This document shows positions 9,001 to 15,977 of a DNA stretch of 64,000 nucleotides, in pieces; positions within the stretch are counted from its first letter, which is position 1, and the number at the start of each line of letters is the position of its first letter. Source of the stretch: Clostridium_AF sediminicola. GTDB taxonomy: Bacteria > Bacillota > Clostridia > Clostridiales > Clostridiaceae. The stretch lies in the NCBI RefSeq assembly GCF_050402865.1, contig NZ_BAABMF010000010.1, positions 118,345 through 182,344 on the forward strand. Direction: 5' to 3'. Both the position numbers and the translations under genes were made by a program. The notes beneath the pieces were generated by a model. The model saw only the letters and a list, made by a program, of their open reading frames with translations. It had not been told where the DNA came from and made no database searches.

Positions 9001-9942
9001 TTATTTTTGTCTTGTATCTCTTTCTAGGAAATAAGATAGAACTTCTGTACGTTCTTTTTGCTTTTTTTCTAAAGTTTCAGGTGTCCATGTATAAATACCT
9101 TCTCCACTTTTACTTCCTAGATTACCATTTTTAATTTTACTTTCTAGTAATTTCGAAGGCTCTGTAGAATTACTAAGATCTTTTAAAAGATATGATGATA
9201 TATCATAAAATATATCTAAACCTCCTAAATCTGCACTACATAAAGGTCCTGTACTTGATAATCTCCTTCCGTGCCCATATTCTATAGCTTTGTCAACTTC
9301 TTCGGGTTTTGCCCAACCTTGCTCAACTATGTATAAAGCTTCTCTAAGTAAGGCTAGTTGAAGACGGTTGCCTATAAAACCTAGACATTCCTTTTCCATA
9401 CGGATAGCTTTTTTACCAATAAATTTAATCCATTCCATGGTTTTAAGCATAGTTTCTTCAATTGTTTTCTCACCTGGTACTACCTCTACCATAGGGATTA
9501 ATTGAGGTGGATTCCAAAAATGAGCTATTACAACTCTTTCGGGGTTTTTTAAATCCTTAGCAATTGCTGTTGGACTTAGTCCTGAGGTATTTGTAGCTAA
9601 AATTACTTTTGGGTCGCAAATTTCATCTAGTTCTTTAAAAATTCTTTGTTTGAGTTCTAAATCTTCAGCTAATGATTCTATTACAAAATCAGTATTTTCT
9701 ACAGCTTCTTTAATAGTTTTAACACCTTTTATTTTGTATAAAACCTCTTGGCATTCTCTTTCTGTTATTTTATTTTGATTTTTTAGATTATTTAAGCTGG
9801 CTCTTATATTATTAAAACCTCTTTCCAAACTTTCATCAGATCTACCATACATTTTTACATTTAATCCTACTTTTGCAGAAAGCAATGCTATGCCATGGCC
9901 CATAGTTCCAGTACCTAATACTGAGATGTTTTTAATATTCAT
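9001..9942 (-). CDS. 3-hydroxyacyl-CoA dehydrogenase family protein
   Basis: A 313-residue, two-domain enzyme. The Rossmann motif GTGTMGHG is near residue 10, the segment ATNTSGLSPT follows, and the catalytic histidine-glutamate pair is in AHFWNPPQLIPMVEVV. The C-terminal domain retains the FIGNRLQ motif. In a butyrate pathway the activity would be NAD(P)H-dependent acetoacetyl-CoA reduction. Two features differ from classical Hbd: HFWNPPxLIPMVE rather than HFFNPVPxMxLVE, which is closer to the carnitine dehydrogenase or lambda-crystallin branch, and Arg in MYGRSD where NAD-specific enzymes have an acidic residue. Substrate and cofactor are therefore open. AAAGGAG precedes the ATG. Confidence 0.82.
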   Translation of the reverse strand: MNIKNISVLGTGTMGHGIALLSAKVGLNVKMYGRSDESLERGFNNIRASLNNLKNQNKITERECQEVLYKIKGVKTIKEAVENTDFVIESLAEDLELKQRIFKELDEICDPKVILATNTSGLSPTAIAKDLKNPERVVIAHFWNPPQLIPMVEVVPGEKTIEETMLKTMEWIKFIGKKAIRMEKECLGFIGNRLQLALLREALYIVEQGWAKPEEVDKAIEYGHGRRLSSTGPLCSADLGGLDIFYDISSYLLKDLSNSTEPSKLLESKIKNGNLGSKSGEGIYTWTPETLEKKQKERTEVLSYFLERDTRQK

Positions 9943-9983
9943 ATTTACTTTCGCTCCTTTAAATTGTTGTTCAAGCTTTTATA

Positions 9984-9999
9984 AGCAATTATTATACCA
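9984..9999 (-). promoter_or_regulatory. Sigma-54 promoter of the hydroxyacyl-CoA dehydrogenase gene
   Basis: On the minus strand TGGTATAATAATTGCT has GG and GC at the correct 10-nt separation, about 40 nt before the start codon. The element also contains TATAAT, so a sigma-A -10 box is possible, but no matching -35 is present. Confidence 0.6.
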
Positions 10000-10006
10000 A
10001 AACGGT

Positions 10007-10022
10007 AATGCAATTATGCATT
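10007..10022. promoter_or_regulatory. 16-bp palindrome matching the bcd upstream sites
   Basis: AATGCAATTATGCATT shares the ATGCA-n4-TGCAT layout with the two sites before bcd. It is only about 8 bp upstream of the minus-strand sigma-54 promoter and about 60 bp before the divergent DUF3870 gene. Confidence 0.55.
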
Positions 10023-10081
10023 GAATATTACTATTCTCGCTTCACTATGATATAATTATCAGGAGTTTAGGGGGGATTTAG

Positions 10082-10405
10082 TTGTTTTATGAGAAAAATA
10101 CAATTTATATATTAGGTACGGCAAGAATAAGTAAAAATGATCCAATTTCAGCTATATATGAAACTTTTTTTGTTGGAATTATATTAGAAAGAGATAGCGG
10201 TAAAGTAATTGATTTAACATGTAATATGGTGAGAGATGTTACTAACGATTTTATAAAATCTATTCTTGTAGGATATAATTTAACAGAAGATATTGATGAA
10301 ATTATTAAGGAAATACAAGAAAGATTTTACGGTATGGCACAAAAAGCTGTAATCGCAGCGGTAAAAGATGCTCGAAATAAATATATGATGATAATAAATG
10401 GTTGA
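10082..10405 (+). CDS. DUF3870 family protein
   Basis: A 107-residue protein recognised as DUF3870, with the typical start ILGTARI, the central VGIILERDSGKVIDLTCNMV stretch and the end YGMAQKAVIAAVKDARNKY. The function of the family is not known; members occur in amino-acid-fermenting clostridia. There is no signal peptide or membrane segment. The start is TTG at 10082 after GGGGGA; no other start would keep the conserved N-terminus. It diverges from the hydroxyacyl-CoA dehydrogenase gene and ends before a good terminator. Confidence 0.8.
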   Translation: MFYEKNTIYILGTARISKNDPISAIYETFFVGIILERDSGKVIDLTCNMVRDVTNDFIKSILVGYNLTEDIDEIIKEIQERFYGMAQKAVIAAVKDARNKYMMIING

Positions 10406-10504
10406 AAATTACTATAAAATAGAGTATACTATAGAAAATCTTAAGAAAACTTAATATAGTTTTGTTTATTCGTATATAGACATCCGCTATATACAACTAT
10501 AGAT

Positions 10505-10539
10505 AAGACCCAGTTAACGAAAAGTTACTGGGTCTTTTT
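10505..10539 (+). terminator. Rho-independent terminator after DUF3870
   Basis: AAGACCCAGTTAAC pairs with GTTACTGGGTCTT (one bulge) around a 5-nt A-rich loop, followed by T residues. Confidence 0.85.
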
Positions 10540-10577
10540 GCGTACATGTAAAATAATGTAAAGAAGGTGTGAAAAAA

Positions 10578-11483
10578 ATGAAAGTCAATGATATAAATTA
10601 AGAGTATTTCAAACAAATGGAAAAAATAATTAGAAAAAATCTTAACAGAAGAGGGATGGATAAAATAAATTTGTTTGGAGAATTTGAAAAGGGTGCAATA
10701 GATCTTTTGAGTAGTACAACAGTAATGATTGTTACTGGATTTGTTATAAAAGACAAACTTATAGGTGAGACAGATGGACCTATTGGAGCGATATCTTTAG
10801 CTAGTGCATTAGAGAAATTAGGTAAAAAGGTGATAATTGTAACTGACAAATATTCTAAAAATATATTATTTAATTGTTCTTTAGTAAAAGGAGTAAAAGC
10901 AATAATTGAAAGTGTTCCATACATAGAGGCTGAGGAGTTTTGCTATTATCTACTAGAAAAATACAAACCATCTCATATAGTATCTATAGAAAGACCTGGA
11001 CGTAGTGATGATGGGTTTTGTTATTCAATGAGAGGAGAAAAATTAAGTGACGTTGTTCCTAATACAGATGTATTATTTCAAGAATCGATGCATTTAGGAA
11101 TCACCACATTGGCAGTAGGTGATGGTGGTAATGAAGTAGGTATGGGGAAAGTATCATCTTTTGTTAGGGAATCAGTAGAGCAAGGAGATATAATATGTGC
11201 GTCTATTAGCACCGACTATTTAATTGTAGCAGGAGTATCCAATTGGGGTGGACATGCACTATGTGCAGCACTTTCCATATTGACAAGTACTATGCTGCTT
11301 CATGATAATGAAATAGAAATAGAAATACTGAAAAGTATGGTCAATGCAGGAGCTGTAGATGGGTGTACAAAAAGAAGAACAATGACAGTGGATGGTATAT
11401 CCTTAGAAGAAAATATTGAGATTTTGGAAAAGCTAAGAAGTGTAGTTAAATCATATTTCAATATTGCAAAATGTGTAAGTTAA
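10578..11483 (+). CDS. D-glutamate cyclase-like (DUF4392) protein with in-frame stop near the 5' end
   Basis: From the ATG at 10617 the frame encodes 288 residues of the DUF4392/D-glutamate cyclase C-terminal family, with ETDGPIGA, IERPGRSDDG, VGDGGNEVGMGKV and SNWGGHALCAA. Mitochondrial members convert D-glutamate to 5-oxo-D-proline. The best ribosome binding site (AAGAAGGTG) serves instead an ATG at 10578 in the same frame; that reading meets TAA at 10599 after seven codons, then continues open through GAG TAT TTC AAA CAA into the ATG at 10617, which has no clear site of its own. The original start was therefore probably 10578, interrupted by a nonsense codon or sequencing error, or the seven-codon frame couples reinitiation. 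Confidence 0.75.
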
Positions 11484-11510
11484 ATATAAAATTATTAGTA
11501 TAACGATAGA

Positions 11511-11635
11511 AACAGTGCACAATGCACAGTTGACAGTGCACAGTAAAGGAAACCTTTCGTTTACGAAAGGTATCATGAACTTGTCACTTGTCACTTGTCA
11601 CTATAAATTTCGAACTGGTTCGCAAGTTATAATTT
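11511..11635 (+). repeat. Dispersed modular hairpin repeat, copy R1
   Basis: Contains the hairpin CTTTCGTTTACGAAAG, three tandem GTCACTT units, and an end hairpin in which TATAAATTTCGAA faces TTCGCAAGTTATA. The same modules in the same order occur at 38.8 kb (inverted) and 61.3 kb. The left part also holds GTGCACAATGCACAGTTGAC-like short repeats. Confidence 0.75.
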
Positions 11636-11699
11636 ACATGTACTTGCAAGTTAAACAATATCATAAAATATAAACTTACATATAAACGGAGTGGTAGAA

Positions 11700-12434
11700 A
11701 TGGCATTAGACAGAAATAAATATTCCCCTCTTTATATTCAACTAAAAGAGGAAATCTTGAAGAAAATTAAAAATGAGGATTGGAAAACAAATTCAAAAAT
11801 ACCTTCTGAAAAGGATTTGATGGATGAATATAATGTTGGGCGAGCTACGGTAAGAGAAGCTATTACATTATTAGTGAATGATGGTTATTTGGAAAAGCGT
11901 CAAGGAATTGGCACTTTTGTAATGAAAAAAGAAGCTTATTTTGGATTTGAACCATTGATTAGTATATCTTATTCTCTTAATAATAATGGGGTACAACACC
12001 ATAACAAAGTTATAGAAAAAAAAGTAATTACTATTGATTCAAAATTGAAAGAAAGATTACGTTGGCATAACAATGAAAAATGCTTTTATTTTAAAAGAAT
12101 AAGATATGTAGATAACAATCCTATGGGTATAGAAGAATTTTATTTTAAACTTGAATTTATGGAAACTTGCAAAGACTATAATTTAGATGAATCTTTGGGG
12201 AAGTTTCTTATTGAAGATTTAGAATTACCCATTAAAAAAATATCACAAGATGTAGTATTAAAGGATGCTAATGAGGATGAATCAGAGACTTTAAAGTTAA
12301 CAGAAGATAAGCTTCTACTAAACATGAATAGATGGCTATATGTAGAAGGATATGAAGAACCATATCAATATTATGATCTTGTAGTACCTTCAAAGCTTTC
12401 TTCATTTACAATTAAAAAAAGTAATGAATTCTAA
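11700..12434 (+). CDS. GntR/HutC-family transcriptional regulator
   Basis: A 244-residue regulator. Residues 8-75 form the GntR winged helix (YSPLYIQLKEEILKKI..., then PSEKDLMDEYNVGRATVREAI and RQGIGTFV). The C-terminal UTRA domain, as in HutC and related proteins, binds a small-molecule effector. The ATG at 11700 is chosen because GGAG at 11688-11691 fits it; the GTG at 11691 would overlap that site. It stands just before, and in the same direction as, the flavoenzyme operon, whose leader has a perfect 6-4-6 dyad that is a candidate operator. The effector is likely that operon's substrate (inference). Confidence 0.87.
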   Translation: MALDRNKYSPLYIQLKEEILKKIKNEDWKTNSKIPSEKDLMDEYNVGRATVREAITLLVNDGYLEKRQGIGTFVMKKEAYFGFEPLISISYSLNNNGVQHHNKVIEKKVITIDSKLKERLRWHNNEKCFYFKRIRYVDNNPMGIEEFYFKLEFMETCKDYNLDESLGKFLIEDLELPIKKISQDVVLKDANEDESETLKLTEDKLLLNMNRWLYVEGYEEPYQYYDLVVPSKLSSFTIKKSNEF

Positions 12435-12465
12435 AAAGAGGTAAAGCTTTATTATCTCTTTTTTT
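12433..12465 (+). terminator. Terminator after the GntR gene
   Basis: AAAAAGAGGTAA pairs with TTATCTCTTTTT (one wobble) across a 7-nt loop and runs into T residues. Confidence 0.7.
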
Positions 12466-12513
12466 ATTTATATTTAAAAATAGAATTTGATGTGCTATAA
12501 TTTAGATATAAAC

Positions 12514-12529
12514 ATCCGGATGACCGGAT
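12514..12529. promoter_or_regulatory. Candidate operator in the leader of the flavoenzyme operon
   Basis: ATCCGG-ATGA-CCGGAT is a perfect inverted repeat, GC-rich against its surroundings. It lies between a TATAAT box at 12496-12501 (TTTAAA 17 nt upstream) and the AAGGAG of the next gene, where a bound repressor would block transcription. Confidence 0.6.
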
Positions 12530-12542
12530 AAGGAGTGGTGTC

Positions 12543-14258
12543 ATGAAATCTGTGAAGGCTATAGAACACAATCTAAAGAAAAAGGTGAATGTAAGCATAG
12601 AATGCAGAGAATGGCATAGGTCAATTATATTAGAAGGAGAAGTGAATTCTTGGGATAAAGTAGTTAAGGCTGGTTATTATGCTGCTAAGAAAGGGTACAA
12701 AGGAGTAGTAAATAATATTTCTGTTAAAGGACTAAAAATACCAGAAATGAATAAACCTAAAGTTAATAATAGGGAAATCCACGGAAGAAAAATTGATGTA
12801 TTAATAATAGGTGCCGGAATAATTGGTTCATCAATTGCAAGAGAATTATCAAAGTGGAATATAAGTGTTTTATTAGTGGACAAAGAATATGATGTTGCAG
12901 TTCACACTTCTTCAAGAAATGATGGGATGATTCACCCAGGGATAGTACCTCATGTAGGAAGTAATAAATCAAAATTCAATATTAGAGGTAATTATTTATA
13001 CGATAAGGTATCAAAAGAATTAGGAGTAAAAATAGATCGCTGCGGTTCAACAATTTTATTTAATAATAGTTATACAAAATTAGTTAAATATTATTTTAAA
13101 AGAAAAGCAGAAAAGATAGGTTTAAAGGAAATAGAGTTTTTAAATAAACAGGAACTTTTAAAGAAGGAACCAAATCTTAATGAAGATATTTTATGGGGTA
13201 TTCATCTTCCAAGCGCAGCAGTAACCTCTCCTTATAGGATGACAGTTGCATATGCTGAGAATGCTATTACTAATGGGGTAGAGCTATCATTAAATACTGT
13301 TGTTAATAAAATGAATTTAGAAAAGAATGGAATTATTGAAGTTGAAACAAATAAAGGAACAATTATTCCTAGAATTGTTATCAATGCAGCAGGTACATTT
13401 TCAGATAGAATTGCTAAAATGGCAAATGATCAATTCTTTTCAATACACCCAAGAAAGGGAGAAATAGCATTACTTGATAAAAAGAAAGGATATCTATTTA
13501 ACTCAATTGTGGGAAAACCTAGCATTAGTTTGAAGGATAGGAAGAGTAAAGGCGGAGGGGTTGTAAAGACTGTAGAAGGAAATTTACTTATCGGACCAAA
13601 TGCTTTTGATGTTCCGTTTAGGGAAGATTACTCTACAAATAGGGAAACATTGGATAAGCTATTGAATGATAAACTTTCACTTGTTAATGGTATATCAAAA
13701 GGTGATGTTATAACGTATTTTGCAGGGACTAGGGCGGCTACTTATGAGGAAGATTTTATAATAGAAAAGTCAGAGTATATAGATAATTTGATTCATGTTG
13801 CTGGTATACAGTCTCCAGGGGTTGCATCAGCACCTGCAATTGCAGAAGAAGTTGAAATGTTAACGATAGATATGTTGAATAAAGAAATTGAATTAAAGAA
13901 AAAGGATAATTGGAGACCTTTTAGAGAACCGATACCTAATTTAGCTAACATGAGTTTGAATGAAAGAACTAAATTGATAAAACAAAATCCTGACTATGGA
14001 AAGATTGTTTGTAGATGTGAGGAAATAAGTAAAGGAGAAATAGTAGATGCACTGAAGTCGCCTATCAAGGTTGATAGTGTTGATAGCATTAAAAGAAGAG
14101 TTAGAGCAGGAATGGGAAGGTGTCAAGGGGGATTTTGTACTCCTCTTGTTATGGAAATAATAAGGGAGGCTAAAAATAAAGAAATGGTTGATATAAGTAA
14201 AAAAGGTTTTGGTTCTGAGATAGTTTTAAAAGAGACAAAATTAGAAGAAGGTGATTAG
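12543..14258 (+). CDS. FAD-dependent glycerol-3-phosphate dehydrogenase-like oxidoreductase with BON and BFD domains
   Basis: A 571-residue, three-part protein. Residues about 8-65 look like a BON domain (SIILEGEVNSW..., GYKGVVNNISVKG). From residue 84 there is a DAO-type FAD domain with IIGAGIIGSS and the GMIHPG segment. Residues about 485-540 form a BFD-like [2Fe-2S] domain with CRC and CQGGFC ligands. The DAO-BFD layout is that of GlpA-like glycerol-3-phosphate dehydrogenases and their relatives. The two following genes (a second flavoprotein and DUF1667) are the companions usually found with it, giving a GlpABC-like assembly without an obvious membrane anchor. The exact substrate is unproved. 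AAGGAG lies 7 nt before the ATG. Confidence 0.82.
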   Translation: MKSVKAIEHNLKKKVNVSIECREWHRSIILEGEVNSWDKVVKAGYYAAKKGYKGVVNNISVKGLKIPEMNKPKVNNREIHGRKIDVLIIGAGIIGSSIARELSKWNISVLLVDKEYDVAVHTSSRNDGMIHPGIVPHVGSNKSKFNIRGNYLYDKVSKELGVKIDRCGSTILFNNSYTKLVKYYFKRKAEKIGLKEIEFLNKQELLKKEPNLNEDILWGIHLPSAAVTSPYRMTVAYAENAITNGVELSLNTVVNKMNLEKNGIIEVETNKGTIIPRIVINAAGTFSDRIAKMANDQFFSIHPRKGEIALLDKKKGYLFNSIVGKPSISLKDRKSKGGGVVKTVEGNLLIGPNAFDVPFREDYSTNRETLDKLLNDKLSLVNGISKGDVITYFAGTRAATYEEDFIIEKSEYIDNLIHVAGIQSPGVASAPAIAEEVEMLTIDMLNKEIELKKKDNWRPFREPIPNLANMSLNERTKLIKQNPDYGKIVCRCEEISKGEIVDALKSPIKVDSVDSIKRRVRAGMGRCQGGFCTPLVMEIIREAKNKEMVDISKKGFGSEIVLKETKLEEGD

Positions 14259-15527
14259 GTGTATGATGTAATCATTGTCGGAGGTGGTCCGGCGGGTTTA
14301 GCAGCTGCCATAGGAGCTGAAGAAAGAAGATCTAAATGTCTAATTATCGAAAGAGAAAAGAGGTTAGGAGGAATTCTAAAGCAATGTATACATGATGGTT
14401 TTGGCCTTATAACTTTTAAGGAAATTTTAACTGGCCCTGAATATGGAGAAAGATATATTAATATTTTAAAAAAGAAAGATATAGACATATACACATCCAC
14501 TTATGTAACATCTATAAAAAAAGAAGATGAAATATTTAAAATAACTCTTGTCAATTCATCTAAAGGTATTTTTGAAGAAAAATCAAAGGTACTTATTTTA
14601 GCTAATGGTTGTAGAGAAAGAACACATAAACAAATATTTATTAATGGTACAAGACCTTCAGGGATTTTTACTGCAGGGACTGCCCAATATCTTGTTAATA
14701 TTTCTGGATATCTTCCATGTAGACGGTGTGTAATCCTTGGAAGTGGTGATATTGGGTTGATTATGGCTAGAAGATTAACATTAGAAGGTGCAAAAGTATT
14801 AGGAGTTTATGAAGCGAAATCAGATCCATCGGGGCTTTCTAGAAATATAGCTCAATGTTTAGATGATTTTTCTATACCTCTTTATTTATCAAAGACAATA
14901 ACAAGAATAATAGGAGATAAAAGAGTAGAAGCAGTAGAAATTAGTTCTGTAGATGATCAGATGGTTCCAATTAAAGGTACAGAAGAGATTATAGAATGTG
15001 ATGCTGTTATTTTATCAGTAGGGCTTATCCCAGAAAATGAAAATGCAGAATCTCTAGGAATTGAGATCCATAAAGTTACAAAGGGGCCTATAGTAGATCA
15101 AAATTTTATGACCTCAGTTGAAGGGGTATATTCTTGTGGAAATGCTCTACACGTAAATGATTTGGTAGACTATGTATCAGAAAGTGGTAAATATGCAGGA
15201 ATTTATGCTGCTGAATATTCAGCTGTTAATGAACATATAGAATCCAGGAGAAAAAATATTGAAATTCAATATGATTCTAAAAAATTGCTGTATGTAGTTC
15301 CTCAAAAGTTGGATTTGTTATCGAATAATCCAAAAGTTATTTTATACTTTAGAACTAAAACTAATAGAAGAAAGACAGAAGTAATAATAAAAATAGATGA
15401 AGAAGTATTTAAAAAGAAAACTTTTAAAGAACTGAAACCATCAGAAATGAAACGATTAGAACTTAATCTAGATAAAACTAAAAAGATTACAAGTTTTGAA
15501 GTTATTCTCAAAAATTTGGAGGATTAG
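14259..15527 (+). CDS. FAD/NAD(P)-dependent oxidoreductase (second subunit of the flavoenzyme complex)
   Basis: A 422-residue pyridine-nucleotide-disulfide-type flavoprotein. It has an N-terminal dinucleotide motif VIIVGGGPAGLAAAIGA, a short CRRC pair directly before a second motif ILGSGDIGLIMARRL, and a late VEGVYSCGNALHVND stretch that closes the FAD fold. It starts with GTG immediately after the stop of the preceding gene, without a spacer, and its 3' end is followed 1 nt later by DUF1667. It probably moves electrons between the DAO subunit and NAD(P) or another carrier; this is inferred from operon structure. Confidence 0.82.
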   Translation: MYDVIIVGGGPAGLAAAIGAEERRSKCLIIEREKRLGGILKQCIHDGFGLITFKEILTGPEYGERYINILKKKDIDIYTSTYVTSIKKEDEIFKITLVNSSKGIFEEKSKVLILANGCRERTHKQIFINGTRPSGIFTAGTAQYLVNISGYLPCRRCVILGSGDIGLIMARRLTLEGAKVLGVYEAKSDPSGLSRNIAQCLDDFSIPLYLSKTITRIIGDKRVEAVEISSVDDQMVPIKGTEEIIECDAVILSVGLIPENENAESLGIEIHKVTKGPIVDQNFMTSVEGVYSCGNALHVNDLVDYVSESGKYAGIYAAEYSAVNEHIESRRKNIEIQYDSKKLLYVVPQKLDLLSNNPKVILYFRTKTNRRKTEVIIKIDEEVFKKKTFKELKPSEMKRLELNLDKTKKITSFEVILKNLED

Positions 15528-15528
15528 T

Positions 15529-15909
15529 ATGAGAAAAATTAAGTGTATTTTATGTCCCAACGGCTGTGAGTTGATCATAGAAAAAATTCACGAAGAGTAT
15601 ACTGTTAAGGGTAACTCGTGTGATAAAGGACTTGAATTTGCTCTAGAAGAAATCAAAAATCCTAAAAGAGTTATATGCTCTACAGTAAGAACAAGTTTTA
15701 AAACAATGCCTAGATTACCAGTAAAAACTGATGGGAAAATACCTATGAAAGATATAGATAAAGTTATGAATGAAATTAACAAGATTGTTGTAGAAAAGGC
15801 TGTTGATTTAGGAGATATAGTTTTAGAAAATGTGTTGGATAGTGGTGTAGATATTGTTGCTACAAGCACTATAATTGTTGATGATGAAAATCATATTTAT
15901 ATCGACTAA
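15529..15909 (+). CDS. DUF1667 protein (zinc or iron-sulfur small subunit)
   Basis: A 126-residue protein of the DUF1667 family, with CILCPNGC near the N-terminus and a further cysteine at KGNSCDKG, giving a likely four-cysteine metal site. The ATG at 15529 follows GGAGG and is preferred over the in-frame ATG 33 bases upstream that would overlap the previous gene. DUF1667 genes regularly follow the two flavoprotein genes seen here, so it is probably the small subunit of the same complex. Confidence 0.85.
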   Translation: MRKIKCILCPNGCELIIEKIHEEYTVKGNSCDKGLEFALEEIKNPKRVICSTVRTSFKTMPRLPVKTDGKIPMKDIDKVMNEINKIVVEKAVDLGDIVLENVLDSGVDIVATSTIIVDDENHIYID

Positions 15910-15912
15910 CCA

Positions 15913-15948
15913 TTTCCAAACTAAAAATTTCAAGAAATAGTTTGGAAA
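15913..15948 (+). other. Perfect hairpin between DUF1667 and the AGPS-like gene
   Basis: TTTCCAAACTA and TAGTTTGGAAA form an 11-bp perfect stem around a 14-nt loop. No T tract follows, so it is more likely an RNA-processing or stability element than a terminator. Confidence 0.5.
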
Positions 15949-15977
15949 ATATAGTGACAAGTTGGGGGGTTATACAA

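Noticed and set aside
14255..14500. Minus-strand frame opposite the start of the second flavoprotein gene
   Set aside because: Shadow of the FAD-binding motif region; no ribosome binding site or family match.
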